64,000 bases of DNA from an uncultured Caulobacteraceae bacterium (GTDB lineage: Bacteria; Pseudomonadota; Alphaproteobacteria; Caulobacterales; Caulobacteraceae), in contig CAKZPF010000004.1 in NCBI GenBank assembly GCA_937138625.1, positions 186,001 through 250,000 of the forward strand, in the 5' to 3' direction. How positions within the stretch are numbered: the stretch's first letter is position 1; the number at the start of each line of letters is the position of its first letter. This document shows positions 17,348 through 31,937 of this stretch, one piece after another. The notes beneath the pieces were generated by a model. That model ran no database searches and was not told the DNA's origin. It saw nothing but the letters and a program-made list of their open reading frames with translations. Both the position numbers and the translations under genes were made by a program.

Positions 17348-17917
17348 ATGAATGCCATTACAGCGACACATACGCTTACTTCAGGCCAGGCGGCAACGCC
17401 TGCAGACTTTGGGGACCAGCTCGAAGCGGCCACGGCCCGAGCCAGCAGCACCCAATCCACCCATGCTCAAGCCAACGGCGCGAACGGCCCTGGTGACCCC
17501 ATCGAAATTGAAATGGATGACGGCAGCATTTGGGAGATTGAGCTTTCTGATACGCCAACAGGGCCTGCCTACAACATTAAAATCACCACACCAGATGGGA
17601 AATATGGCGGGTCTATCTATTACAAGCCCGGGCAAATGATCGACATCCGCACTCCCGGTGATTATTCGCCCTATGGTAGTTACGACATTATTCACGACCT
17701 CCGCTCTGGGACATACAGCAGATACGGAAATCGCACCGAACACGATAATAAGGGGCAAGCAAATCAATATATTGATAAACTTGACTCAGGCCAAACCCCT
17801 GCAAGAACCATTAATCAGGTCAAAACCGCCATCAACCAGGCAGACGCCGAGCGCATGATGCAGGAACACGAGATGCAGCCTGACACCATCCCCGCGGACA
17901 CCATTCCCGTCAGCTAG
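17348..17917 (+). CDS. Hypothetical small cytoplasmic-type protein (singleton of the unknown set)
   Basis: The 189-residue protein is not recognised. The N-terminal 55 residues are low-complexity and rich in Ala, Thr, Ser and Gln. The middle (about 56-120) is predicted strand-rich: IEIEMDDGSIWEIEL, YNIKITTPDGKYGG, SIYYKPG. The C-terminal 60 residues are helical and polar. There is no signal peptide. It has its own near-consensus promoter, and a stem-loop lies about 100 bases downstream, so it is probably monocistronic. Its style (no signal, strand-rich centre, Gly/Thr/Asp linkers, strong promoter) matches the two clusters of unknown small proteins at 34-37 kb and 57-61 kb. Confidence 0.75.
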   Translation: MNAITATHTLTSGQAATPADFGDQLEAATARASSTQSTHAQANGANGPGDPIEIEMDDGSIWEIELSDTPTGPAYNIKITTPDGKYGGSIYYKPGQMIDIRTPGDYSPYGSYDIIHDLRSGTYSRYGNRTEHDNKGQANQYIDKLDSGQTPARTINQVKTAINQADAERMMQEHEMQPDTIPADTIPVS

Positions 17918-18012
17918 CCTGCTGGGCATGAAGATATCCATCTTCGGGGGCACAAGCCCGCCGCCGAGATGAACGTCCTGACGTTTTATCCCGTGAAATC
18001 TCAGATTTCTGC

Positions 18013-18037
18013 CCGCCCCCGCTTGACGTGGGGGCGG
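18013..18037 (+). terminator. Probable terminator stem-loop after the 17348 gene
   Basis: CCGCCCCCGC (18013-18022), loop TTGAC, GTGGGGGCGG (18028-18037) forms a ten-base stem with one G-T pair. The following bases are T-rich but interrupted (TTCGTCTCTAT), so termination may be partial. Confidence 0.5.
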
Positions 18038-18100
18038 TTCGTCTCTATGGCCTCTGACTTAGCCTAAAAATGAAAATTTGCCCGCCTGCGAGTGGATATG

Positions 18101-18136
18101 CCCTCTCCCCTGGAGAGAGGGTTGGGGTGAGGGGTG
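18101..18136. repeat. CCCTCTCC...GGAGAGAGGG...GGGGTGAGGGG repeat
   Basis: CCCTCTCCCC at 18101-18110 pairs imperfectly with GGAGAGAGGG, followed by TTGGGGTGAGGGG. This word family (reverse strand: CCCTCACCCCAACCCTCTC) is a well-known dispersed intergenic repeat in many proteobacterial genomes. Only this copy was noticed in the window. Confidence 0.7.
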
Positions 18137-18232
18137 CGGACCTCTCGAATGGATTTAAAGCCCCTGATCCTTCCGCTGCGCGGGTCCCGTCTTCTGCTTC
18201 GCGAAGACGGCAAAACGCGCGGAAAGAGTGGA

Positions 18233-19413
18233 ATGAGCACAACAACACCCCCTCAGTCGAAACACACCGGCGCCCTCGTCTTGGCTGATGGCACGGTGCT
18301 GCTGGGCACTGGCATTGGGAAAGCGGGCCATGCCGTGGGCGAGGTGTGCTTCAACACCGCTATGACGGGCTACCAAGAGGTCCTGACCGACCCGAGCTAT
18401 ATGGGCCAGATCGTCACTTTCACCTTCCCCCACATTGGCAACGTCGGCACCAATGACCAAGACCTCGAGGGCTTTCAGGGCCCGGACTGCGCGGCCTATG
18501 GCGCGATTTTTCGTGATGTGCCGACGCCACCGTCGAACTGGCGGCAAACGTCCACACTGGATCAGTGGCTCGCGAAGCGGGGCTTGGTGGCGCTTGCGGG
18601 TGTGGACACCCGCGCCCTGACCGCTCGTATTCGTGACCAGGGCATGCCCCACGGTGTCATTGCCCACGCCCCTGATGGGCAGTTTGAATTCGAGGCCTTA
18701 CTGGAGGCCGCCCACGCCTGGACCGGCATCAAGGGTCAGGATCTGGCCATCGCGGCCACCGCCACCGAGACCTACCACCCCGCCGAAGGCCGCTGGCAGT
18801 CACATGGCTATGAGACGTTGCCAGAAGCCCGGCATCATGTGGTGGTCATCGATTACGGCGCCAAGCGCAACATCCCCCGCGCCCTGACAGCACTTGGGGC
18901 CAAGGTCACGGTGGTGCCGGCCAAAACCTCGGCCGAGGCCATCATGGCGCTGCGGCCCGATGGCGTGGTGCTGTCAAACGGCCCTGGGGACCCAGCGGCC
19001 ACAGGCACCTATGCCGGCCCTGTGATTGAACAGTTTATTGGCGAAAACCTGCCGGTGTTTGGCATTTGTTTGGGGCATCAAATGTTGGCCCAGGTTCTGG
19101 GCTGCAAAACCGTGAAGATGCTGCAGGGCCACCACGGCGCCAACCACCCCGTCAAAGACCTGAAAACCGGCCAGGTGGAAATTGTCTCCATGAACCATGG
19201 CTTTGCTGTGGACCAGGCCACCCTGCCCGACAGTGTCGAAGAAACCCATGTCTCGTTGTTTGATGGCTCGAATTGCGGGATCGCGCTCAAAGGTCGGCCG
19301 GTGTTCTCCGTCCAGCACCACCCCGAAGGCGCGCCGGGGCCCCATGACAGCCTGTATATGTTCCAACGCTTCCTTGACGCCTGCGTCGAGCACAAAACCG
19401 CGGTGATGGCCTA

Positions 19414-19414
<1 letters not shown>
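18233..19414 (+). CDS. carA: Carbamoyl-phosphate synthase small (glutaminase) subunit
   Basis: CarA releases ammonia from glutamine and channels it to CarB to form carbamoyl phosphate for pyrimidine and arginine synthesis. The 393-residue product has the N-terminal CPSase domain ([34 protein letters not shown]). Its class I glutamine amidotransferase domain has the nucleophile in FGICLGHQ and the His-Glu partner in VQHHPEG. The ATG at 18233 has a GGAAAGAGTGGA ribosome-binding region; the open frame back to 18134 is repeat-derived. The stop overlaps the carB start by one base, giving a carAB operon. Confidence 0.96.
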
Positions 19415-22698
<3,284 letters not shown>

Positions 22699-22707
22699 GG
22701 AAATGGG

Positions 22708-22736
22708 GGCCGCAGCCGCGGCCTCTTTCTTATTTT
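22708..22736 (+). terminator. Terminator after carAB
   Basis: GGCCGC (22708-22713), loop AGCC, GCGGCC (22718-22723), followed by the T-rich TCTTTCTTATTTT. The position between the carB stop and the greA ribosome-binding site fits a rho-independent terminator, possibly leaky into greA. Confidence 0.65.
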
Positions 22737-22751
22737 CCACGGGAGAGAAGA

Positions 22752-23225
22752 ATGGACAAAATCCCCATGACGGCCGGGGGGCACCAAGCCCTTGAAGACG
22801 AGCTGAAAACGCTGAAATCCAAGGATCGTCCCGAAATCATCGCTGCCATCGCCGAAGCCCGCAGCCACGGCGATCTGTCGGAAAATGCCGAATACCATGC
22901 CGCCAAAGAGCGCCAAGGCTTTATCGAAAGTCGCATCGCCGAGCTCGAAGACAAACTCAGTCGCGCCCAGGTGATTGATGTCTCGAAGCTATCAGGCGAC
23001 AGCGTCAAATTTGGCGCCACCGTCACCGTGGTGGACGAAGACACCGACAAAGAGGCCCGTTATCAAATCGTCGGCGAAGATGAGTCCGATGTGAAGTCCG
23101 GCAAGATTTCCATTGCCTCGCCGCTGGCCCGTGCCCTGATCAACAAAACCGTCGGCGACAGCATCGAGGTCAACACCCCCGGCGGCGGCAAGGCCTATGA
23201 AGTCTTGAAAGTCGAGTGGGTGTAG
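22752..23225 (+). CDS. greA: Transcription elongation factor GreA
   Basis: GreA enters the RNA polymerase secondary channel and stimulates cleavage of backtracked RNA. The 157-residue product has the N-terminal coiled coil with the conserved [18 protein letters not shown] segment at its tip (acidic tip residues Asp and Glu present). The C-terminal FKBP-like domain has [14 protein letters not shown] and a terminal [18 protein letters not shown] precedes the ATG. It lies 53 bases after carB, separated by a hairpin. Confidence 0.97.
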   Translation: MDKIPMTAGGHQALEDELKTLKSKDRPEIIAAIAEARSHGDLSENAEYHAAKERQGFIESRIAELEDKLSRAQVIDVSKLSGDSVKFGATVTVVDEDTDKEARYQIVGEDESDVKSGKISIASPLARALINKTVGDSIEVNTPGGGKAYEVLKVEWV

Positions 23226-23345
23226 GGTTATTTCGCTCGCGGCAGCTCGCATACCTCGCGCCTCCATGGGTGCCGAAAAAAGGTGCCGATGGGCCATCAC
23301 CCTTCCCGCCGACAAAGCCCGCGGGTATGCGTGTGAGGTATGGCG

Positions 23346-25381
<2,036 letters not shown>

Positions 25382-25408
25382 CGCGCCAAACAGGAAACTC
25401 GCCCCCCC

Positions 25409-25470
25409 TTGCCCCACCCCCCTAAACAGCCTATATATAGGGCCTGACTTATACTCAATCTGAGCATAAG
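25409..25470 (+). promoter_or_regulatory. nadABC promoter with palindromic operator
   Basis: A sigma-70-like promoter can be read as TTGCCC (25409-25414), 17 bases, TATATA (25432-25437). A 23-base palindrome with arms CTTATACTCA and TGAGCATAAG around three bases lies at 25448-25470, on or just after the expected start site. One mismatch breaks the symmetry. It resembles, from memory, the operators of NadQ, the NAD-biosynthesis repressor of alphaproteobacteria. The distance to the nadA ATG is 24 bases. Confidence 0.65.
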
Positions 25471-25494
25471 TAGTGATCAGAACGGGAGGCTCTC

Positions 25495-26625
25495 ATGGCC
25501 GACGGCACACATGGGTTTAATACGGATACGGATCTGCAAGCGGATATCGCCGAGCTGACCCGCACGGTCTATCCCAAAATTGAATCGAAGGTCAGCTTGC
25601 TGGAGTGGCAGTTGCATGTCCCCCTGATTGCCAAGATCAACCGTCTGAAACGCCAGAAAAACGCCGTCATCCTGGCCCATAATTATATGACGCCCGAGAT
25701 TTTTCACGGCGTGGGCGATATTGTCGGCGACAGCCTGGCCCTGGCCCGCGAAGCCGCCAACACAGACGCCCAAATTATTGTGCAGGCCGGTGTGCACTTC
25801 ATGGCGGAAACTGCCAAAATCCTCAGCCCCGATAAAACCGTGCTGATCCCAGACCTTGAAGCCGGGTGTTCGCTGGCGAGCTCCATCACCGGTGCCGATG
25901 TCCGCGCCATCAAATCTGCCTATCCTGGCGTGCCCATTGTCACCTATGTCAACACCTCGGCTGATGTGAAGGCGGAAAGCGACATTTGCTGCACCTCGGC
26001 CAATGCCGTTGAGGTGGTCGAGAGCCTGGGTGTTGATCAAGTCATTATGATCCCGGATCAGTACTTGGCGCGCAATGTCGCCGCCCAAACGGACGTAAAG
26101 GTCATGACCTGGGCTGGCAGTTGCGAGGTGCACGAGCAGTTCACCGCCCAAGACATCCGCGGTATGAAAGCAAGCTTCCCTGACGCCGTGGTGGTTGCCC
26201 ACCCCGAATGCCCGCCCGAGGTCTTGAAGGCCGCGGATTTTGCGGGCTCGACCGGGGCCATGATTGACTATGTCACCCAAGAGCAACCGGCCAAGGTCGT
26301 TTTGGTTACGGAATGTTCTATGGCCGATAACATTGCCCACGCCAGCCCCGCATCAGAATTTTTGCGGCCGTGCAACCTGTGTCCGCACATGAAACGCATC
26401 AGCCTTGAAAACATTTTGCGGGCGCTCGAGAGCGAAACCCACGCCGTCGAGGTTGCGCCCGAGGTGGCCGAAAAGGCCCGCGTTGCCATCCAACGCATGC
26501 TTGACTTAAAAAAGAACACCGGCAAACCTGGATACAACATGGAGCGTGCGCACATGATCGATCCAGACATTCCCGTGATTTCTCGTCAAAGCCTGGCCAA
26601 CGCCGAGCCCCGCCGCCATGGCTAA
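25495..26625 (+). CDS. nadA: Quinolinate synthase A
   Basis: NadA condenses iminoaspartate with dihydroxyacetone phosphate to quinolinate, using a [4Fe-4S] cluster. The 376-residue product has NAVILAHNYMTPEIFHGVGDIVGDS-like family segments. Candidate cluster cysteines lie in EAGCSLASS, HPECPPEVL and PCNLCPHMKR, matching the three conserved ligands spread over the protein. A GGGAGG ribosome-binding site precedes the ATG. It is first in nadA-nadB-nadC, whose products run from aspartate to nicotinate mononucleotide. The nadB start overlaps its end by eight bases. Confidence 0.96.
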   Translation: MADGTHGFNTDTDLQADIAELTRTVYPKIESKVSLLEWQLHVPLIAKINRLKRQKNAVILAHNYMTPEIFHGVGDIVGDSLALAREAANTDAQIIVQAGVHFMAETAKILSPDKTVLIPDLEAGCSLASSITGADVRAIKSAYPGVPIVTYVNTSADVKAESDICCTSANAVEVVESLGVDQVIMIPDQYLARNVAAQTDVKVMTWAGSCEVHEQFTAQDIRGMKASFPDAVVVAHPECPPEVLKAADFAGSTGAMIDYVTQEQPAKVVLVTECSMADNIAHASPASEFLRPCNLCPHMKRISLENILRALESETHAVEVAPEVAEKARVAIQRMLDLKKNTGKPGYNMERAHMIDPDIPVISRQSLANAEPRRHG

Positions 26626-28135
26626 GGCCCCTATCATCATCGTCGGCGCGGGCGTTTCCGCGCTGTGGTGTGCCTTGCGGCTTCATCCGACGCCTTGCGT
26701 GATTTTGTCCCCCGCCATTCTGGGCCGGGCCTGCGCCAGCAGCTGGGCCCAAGGGGGCATAGCCTCAGCACTCGGGCCCGATGACAGCCCGCTTTTGCAT
26801 GCCGAAGACACCATTCGCGCCGGTGCAGGCTTGGTGGATACAGACGCGGCGCTGGCCTTGGCCCGTCTAGGTCCCGTCGAGATCAAAACGCTTTTTGATA
26901 TGGGCGTGCCCTTTGATGTGGATCAGGCTGGTGATTTGATTTTGAACCTTGAAGGGGCCCACAGCCGCCCGCGCGTGGCACGGGTCACCGGCGATGCCGC
27001 GGGCAAGGCCATCATGACCACCCTGATCACGCAAGTGCGGGTTTCCGATCATATTCACGTGCGGGAAAAATGGTCGGCCCATGGTCTGTTGCGGGATGCC
27101 CGGGGGCACATCTGTGGTGTGCTGGCCAAATCGCCCGACGGGGGCATTGAGCAATTGCTGGGCCGTGCCGTGGTGCTGGCCACCGGCGGCGTCGGTGGCC
27201 TTTATGCCACCACCACCAATCCGCGCGAGGTTTGGGGTGCCGGTATGGCCATGGCGGCCTTGGCGGGCGCTGAAATCCTGGACCCTGAATTTGTGCAATT
27301 TCACCCTACCGCCATGGCGCTGAACCGCACCCCGGCGCCGCTGGCCAGCGAAGCCTTGCGCGGGGCGGGCGCGCAAATCCTGAACGGTCATGGCGAAGCC
27401 TTTATGGCGCAATATGACGGCATGGGCGATTTGGCGCCCCGTGACGTGGTCGCCCGTGCTGTGGCTAAAGAAATTCAGGCCGGACGCGGGGCCTTTTTGG
27501 ATGCGCGCCTGGCCATTGGTGCCCAATTCCCCGAGCTCTTTCCCTCGGCGTTTGCCGCCTGCATGGAAAACGGCATTGACCCCCGAGAAGATGTGATCCC
27601 CATCGCGCCGGCGGCCCACAGCCTGATGGGAGGCATCGCCACCGACAGTGACGGGCGCACCACCCTGCCCGGCCTGTGGGCCATTGGTGAATGCGCGGGC
27701 ACGGGTGCCCATGGCGGCAACCGTTTGGCTTCGAATTCCCTGCTGGAATGTTTGGTCATGGGCCACCGCGCCGCCTATCAGTTGGCAGATATGGACGCCC
27801 AAGCGCGCAAAGGCGTGCAAGCCCTGCCTTTGGCCCCCTTGCCCGCCGAGGGCATGATGCGTCTGCGTCGAGCCATGTCGGCGCACGCCGGTGTGGTGCG
27901 CAACGCGCGGGATTTGCAATCGGTGATCGAGCTTGTGGACGCCCTCGAGGCCCAGCACGGCACCACGGGGCCCACCATTGTCGCCCGGTTGATCGCGGGG
28001 GCGGCCCTGCGCCGCGAAGAAAGCCGAGGCGCCCATTACCGCAGTGACTTCCCCCACCCCCACGAGGTGCCCGAGCATAGTGCCTTAACCCTGCGGGATT
28101 TGGAAGAAGTTCTGCCCCAAGCCGAGCAAGCCTGA
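26618..28135 (+). CDS. nadB: L-aspartate oxidase
   Basis: NadB oxidises L-aspartate to iminoaspartate, feeding NadA. The 505-residue flavoprotein has an FAD loop IIVGAGVSALWCALRL, SSWAQGGIASAL, an ATGGVGGLYATTTNP segment, FVQFHPTA and a C-terminal GGNRLASNSLLECLV. The segment normally PAAHYxxGG reads PAAHSLMGG here, with Ser in place of the usual Tyr. Length is slightly under the typical 530. It overlaps nadA by eight bases and nadC by one, consistent with a tightly coupled operon. Confidence 0.95.
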   Translation: MAKAPIIIVGAGVSALWCALRLHPTPCVILSPAILGRACASSWAQGGIASALGPDDSPLLHAEDTIRAGAGLVDTDAALALARLGPVEIKTLFDMGVPFDVDQAGDLILNLEGAHSRPRVARVTGDAAGKAIMTTLITQVRVSDHIHVREKWSAHGLLRDARGHICGVLAKSPDGGIEQLLGRAVVLATGGVGGLYATTTNPREVWGAGMAMAALAGAEILDPEFVQFHPTAMALNRTPAPLASEALRGAGAQILNGHGEAFMAQYDGMGDLAPRDVVARAVAKEIQAGRGAFLDARLAIGAQFPELFPSAFAACMENGIDPREDVIPIAPAAHSLMGGIATDSDGRTTLPGLWAIGECAGTGAHGGNRLASNSLLECLVMGHRAAYQLADMDAQARKGVQALPLAPLPAEGMMRLRRAMSAHAGVVRNARDLQSVIELVDALEAQHGTTGPTIVARLIAGAALRREESRGAHYRSDFPHPHEVPEHSALTLRDLEEVLPQAEQA

Positions 28136-28974
28136 TGCTGCCGCCGCATATGATCACGGTGGCCGTCAACGCCGCCCTGGCCGAAGATATGGGCCGCATG
28201 GGGGATTTGACCTCGCGTCACTGCTTGCCTGTGAACGCCAAGGCCACTGGCCATATCGTCGCCCGACAGGACGGTGTGCTGGCGGGCCTGCCCTATGCCC
28301 TGGCCACCTTTCGGGCGCTGGATCCACGTCTGAGTTTCGATTTGGGACCTGATGACGGCCAGATGCTGGCGGATGGGGATCGGGTGCTGACCATTTCCGG
28401 CCCGGCCCAAAGCCTGTTCGCAGCCGAGCGCGTGGCCCTGAACTTCTTGGGGCACCTGTCGGGTGTGGCCAGTTTGACCCGAAAATATGTTGAGGCCGTG
28501 GCCCACACCAACGCCCGCATCGCCGCCACCCGCAAAACCCTGCCCGGCCTGCGCACCGCGCAAAAATACGCCGTCGAGCTCGGTGGCGGTCTGGCCCATC
28601 GCTATGGTTTGGATGACGCCATTTTGATCAAAGACAATCACATCGCCGCCCATAACGGTGATCTGGTCGATACCCTGACCCGCGCCCAGGCCCAAGCCGG
28701 GCACCTGACCGCCATTGAGATCGAGGTCGACACCCTGGACCAGTTCCGCCAGATCAAAGACCGCCACCCCCACGCCATTTTGTTGGACAATTTCTCAAGC
28801 GATGATTTGCGCACCGCCGTGGCCGAGCGGCCCGACTGTGTGGTGCTGGAGGCCTCGGGCGGGGTGACGCTTGAGACCGTGGCCGCCATCGCCGAGACAG
28901 GTGTGGATGTGATTTCTGTCGGGGCCTTGACCCATTCCGCCCCGAATTTTGATTTCGGTTTGGATGTGATCTAG
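28135..28974 (+). CDS. nadC: Nicotinate-nucleotide diphosphorylase (carboxylating)
   Basis: NadC converts quinolinate and PRPP to nicotinate mononucleotide, releasing CO2. The 279-residue product has the N-terminal EDMGRMGDLTSRHCLP region, the ERVALNFLGHLSGVA helix, the RKTLPGLRTAQKYAVELGGG catalytic segment, ILIKDNHIAAH, and the barrel strands EIEVDTLDQ and ILLDNFSSDDL. It ends NFDFGLDV as is common in the family. It is the last gene of the nadABC operon. Confidence 0.96.
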   Translation: MLPPHMITVAVNAALAEDMGRMGDLTSRHCLPVNAKATGHIVARQDGVLAGLPYALATFRALDPRLSFDLGPDDGQMLADGDRVLTISGPAQSLFAAERVALNFLGHLSGVASLTRKYVEAVAHTNARIAATRKTLPGLRTAQKYAVELGGGLAHRYGLDDAILIKDNHIAAHNGDLVDTLTRAQAQAGHLTAIEIEVDTLDQFRQIKDRHPHAILLDNFSSDDLRTAVAERPDCVVLEASGGVTLETVAAIAETGVDVISVGALTHSAPNFDFGLDVI

Positions 28975-29054
28975 TCCGCACCCTATTCCCTCGCCATCGA
29001 ATCAGCTGAGATACCCGATTAAGCCATCACGCGCTGGGCACGGGGACCACTGGC

Positions 29055-30338
29055 ATGGGCCGATCATCGTCAACACAACCATCACGCCCGCCGTGTCCGC
29101 CATCGGCGGTGGCCTGGTGGCCGCCCCTGTTGGGTTTGGGGCTGTTTTTTTTGCTCTATCGTTATCATTGGCCCCATGAATGGCCCCAGATTGCGCAAGC
29201 CGTATTGGGGATTGGGCTTTATGCCACCCCGCCCCTGTTGTGGGAAATTTTATGCCATACCCGCGACAGCCGCCCCCATGTGCGCAAACGCTATGGCAAG
29301 ACCGATTGGCTGCGGGTGGGGGTGAAACAAATTGGCCTGACCGTGACCTTGGCCCTTATTGGCTTTGGCTATTGGTTGTTTCCCGTCTACACCGACACCT
29401 TCTATAGCCCCTATTTCGAGGTCATATTGCAGGCCATCCCCTGGGTGGTGCCGCTGATGCCGATTTATATTTGGTGGACAGACCGGCGCATGGCCGAGCC
29501 CAAAGACGGACTGTACCAGTGGGGGGCCTTGTGTTTGGGGCAAACGCATCAGGTGCATTGGTCAAGTCTAGCCAATTTTTGGCGGGGGTGGTTGGTGAAG
29601 GCCTATTTCCTGCCGATGATGTTTATCTTTCTGCTGGGGCATTTCCAGGGTGTGCGCACCCCGCCCACTGACGGCGCCGACATCTTCACCTGGTATCACT
29701 GGTTGCTATCATTCTTGTTTTTGGTCGATGTGTTGGGCGGCTGTGCGGGCTATATGCTGACCTTCAAAGCCGCCGATACTCACATCCGCACCGCCGAGCC
29801 CACTATGCTGGGCTGGGTGGCCGCCGTGATCTGCTACAACCCGTTTTGGGGTTTATTTGGCTCACAGTATTTTGCCTATTCCCACGGTTTTGGTTGGGAA
29901 CGCTGGCTGCGGGACGCGCCGGACCCCCTGATCTGGGCTTGGGCCGGGCTGTGTTTGGGGCTGATTTTTATCTACACCTGGGCCACAGTTTCCTTTGGGG
30001 TGCGCTTTTCCAACCTGACCTATCGCGGTCTGATCAGTCACGGCCCTTATCGCTTGTCACGCCACCCTGCCTATGTCAGCAAAAATCTGTTTTGGTGGCT
30101 GACGGCCTTGCCCTTTGTCACGCAAACCCATGATCCAGCCTTGGCCATCAAAAGCACGATTTTGCTGCTGGGCGTCAGCGGTATTTATTATCTGCGCGCC
30201 AAAACCGAGGAACGCCACCTGCTGCGCTACTCGGAATACCAAGCCTATTACAGTTGGATGGATCGCTATGGGATTTGGGATGCGCCCTTGCATAAGCTCG
30301 GCAGCCGCATCAGCCGGGCAATGCGCTGGCGGGCCTGA
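29055..30338 (+). CDS. Integral membrane protein with isoprenylcysteine/phospholipid methyltransferase-like C-terminus
   Basis: The 427-residue protein has about ten hydrophobic segments. The C-terminal 110 residues show the ICMT/PEMT-type SAM-binding signature: GPYRLSRHPAYVSKNLFWW and EERHLLRYSEYQAYYSW. Enzymes of this group methylate lipids or prenylated groups at the membrane. The N-terminal 300 residues add membrane spans not found in the minimal family, so the substrate cannot be inferred. The gene is alone, 80 bases after nadC, and convergent with folB. Confidence 0.8.
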   Translation: MGRSSSTQPSRPPCPPSAVAWWPPLLGLGLFFLLYRYHWPHEWPQIAQAVLGIGLYATPPLLWEILCHTRDSRPHVRKRYGKTDWLRVGVKQIGLTVTLALIGFGYWLFPVYTDTFYSPYFEVILQAIPWVVPLMPIYIWWTDRRMAEPKDGLYQWGALCLGQTHQVHWSSLANFWRGWLVKAYFLPMMFIFLLGHFQGVRTPPTDGADIFTWYHWLLSFLFLVDVLGGCAGYMLTFKAADTHIRTAEPTMLGWVAAVICYNPFWGLFGSQYFAYSHGFGWERWLRDAPDPLIWAWAGLCLGLIFIYTWATVSFGVRFSNLTYRGLISHGPYRLSRHPAYVSKNLFWWLTALPFVTQTHDPALAIKSTILLLGVSGIYYLRAKTEERHLLRYSEYQAYYSWMDRYGIWDAPLHKLGSRISRAMRWRA

Positions 30339-30353
30339 TGTCCTGGTGGGCGC

Positions 30354-30749
30354 CTAGGGCCTGATCGTCTCCAGGTCTTCACGACGCAGAAAGCGCTCGA
30401 CGGCCGCCGCACGGGTTTCGGGGAAGATATCGGGCTTGGCCACCCGCACCATCACCGCATCCACCTGATCATCGGCAAAGGCGGCGGTCATGGCATCCTG
30501 CAACAGGGTTTCCAACAGATCGACATGATCACGCTGGGCCCAGCCCACGATCACCTCTCGCATGCGGTCATAATCGATATACCAGTCCGCCGGCCGTTCA
30601 CGCGCAAGGTCGGCATACATATGCACGGTGATCAGCAAACGATTGGGGCGTTCGGGATGACGTTCCCACGGATGCAATCCACACCGGACATGCACCTCGA
30701 TCTCGTCGAGTCGCACCACATGATAAGGGGCCATAGGCAGTAAAGTCAT
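30354..30749 (-). CDS. folB: Dihydroneopterin aldolase family protein
   Basis: FolB cleaves dihydroneopterin to 6-hydroxymethyl-dihydropterin in folate synthesis. The 131-residue product follows the family layout: LDEIEVHVRCGLHPWERHPE near the N-terminus (the Trp-Glu supplies the conserved Glu), IDYDRMREVI with the conserved Tyr, and VMVRVAKPD with the conserved Lys. Its ATG directly follows the stop of the SleB-type hydrolase gene (TAGATG), so the two are probably cotranscribed although functionally unrelated. Confidence 0.85.
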   Translation of the reverse strand: MTLLPMAPYHVVRLDEIEVHVRCGLHPWERHPERPNRLLITVHMYADLARERPADWYIDYDRMREVIVGWAQRDHVDLLETLLQDAMTAAFADDQVDAVMVRVAKPDIFPETRAAAVERFLRREDLETIRP

Positions 30750-31793
30750 CTAGAGGGCGTCTTTGCCCATAACGGCAGCATCCTGAAAATCAAGAGCCGC
30801 GGTTTCGGCAATCTCTTCGCCCTCAGGGGTCACGGTATCCTCGGCGGCCTCAATCACCGGCAAGGCCTCTTGCGCGGCCACAGATTTCAGGGTCGGCACC
30901 TCGGTGGGCAGGGCACGCGGTTCGGAAACCTTATGACTGACACTTTCTACACTCGCCGTCACCTTGGGCGCTGGCGTGGTTTCTGCCGCGGCCAACAGCA
31001 AACGCTGAGCCTCGGCACGGGTGGGATAGCGATAAAAGATGTGGGCGCCAATATGCGCCACCTTCACCAAACGCGATGACCAAAAGGGCCGCACCGCCGT
31101 GGTGTGAAAATGCGTCGCGTTTCGGGCTGCCACCGATTGCGACCGCCCCGTCAACACATCTTTGGCCATGGATTTGGCCCGCTGCCAGGCCAACAAATTT
31201 TTCGGCCGGTTCATCGAGCCATCACAGACAAAACTGAACTGGCAGACTTTGGTGCCTTGCCCCTGAAAGACAACACCGCAAACGGAGCCAGGATATTTGC
31301 GGTTGCTGACCCGGTTCATCACCACCTGGGCCACAGCCAATTGCCCATTATGGGTCTCACCTCGGGCTTCGTAGTATATGGCTTGGGTCAGGCAGCGCAG
31401 TTCCTCGGCATAGGATTTGCCGCTGGGGGCCACCTCGGTGGCGCGCGCCACCGCCGGCCGCAGGTCAATCATGCCTGCCCGCGCTGGCGCCAACCCCACC
31501 AGGGCACTGCTGGCGATCACCTCGCCCTCGGTGTGGACATGGGCAGTATAAGGGGCCTTGGAGACATCGACACGACACATATGGTTTTGGCTAGCGTTGC
31601 CCAGACCAAAGGACACACCCGCGGCCACCACCAGGGCGGTCACGCCTGTCAGGGACTTTGCGTGGCGCTCGGCGTGCCGGGCCACCATCTGAGTCAGCTT
31701 TGAGATCACAACCCAATCCTTGTGCGACGAGGAGTGTATCTCCCCTGCCTCTTCGGCGAAAACCCAATGGTGGAATAGTCGTGTACTGACCAT
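30750..31793 (-). CDS. SleB-type cell wall hydrolase
   Basis: The domain at about residues 130-260 is the Hydrolase_2/SleB fold: [48 protein letters not shown] and [13 protein letters not shown], with the Glu of YYEARGE as expected catalytic acid. SleB-like enzymes cut peptidoglycan (lytic transglycosylase or amidase type). A membrane or signal segment ([15 protein letters not shown]) lies before the domain. The last 90 residues are Ala/Glu/Val-rich and disordered-looking. The start is uncertain: ATG at 31793 is listed, but a GTG near 31710 with AAGGA before it would place the hydrophobic segment closer to the N-terminus. Confidence 0.85.
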   Translation of the reverse strand: MVSTRLFHHWVFAEEAGEIHSSSHKDWVVISKLTQMVARHAERHAKSLTGVTALVVAAGVSFGLGNASQNHMCRVDVSKAPYTAHVHTEGEVIASSALVGLAPARAGMIDLRPAVARATEVAPSGKSYAEELRCLTQAIYYEARGETHNGQLAVAQVVMNRVSNRKYPGSVCGVVFQGQGTKVCQFSFVCDGSMNRPKNLLAWQRAKSMAKDVLTGRSQSVAARNATHFHTTAVRPFWSSRLVKVAHIGAHIFYRYPTRAEAQRLLLAAAETTPAPKVTASVESVSHKVSEPRALPTEVPTLKSVAAQEALPVIEAAEDTVTPEGEEIAETAALDFQDAAVMGKDAL

Positions 31794-31937
31794 GAAACTT
31801 TTCGCCAAAGTTGGCGCCCTATACCGTTAAACCCCACAAAGATCAAGTGCAGGTCTTGTGATAAACTTTGCGTAATATTGGCACGGACCAAGATCATGCG
31901 CTGGCCAGGCCTGATCGATTGTATTACACCCCACTGT

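Larger units (their letters stand above)
17918..18232. other. Intergenic interval before carA with a stem-loop and a dispersed-type repeat
   Basis: No gene is seen. The interval holds a GC-rich stem-loop (18013-18037) and a CCCTCTCC-type repeat (about 18101-18136), listed separately. The carA frame stays open upstream to 18134, but the part before 18233 translates to repeat-derived, basic sequence and is not expected to be coding. Confidence 0.6.
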
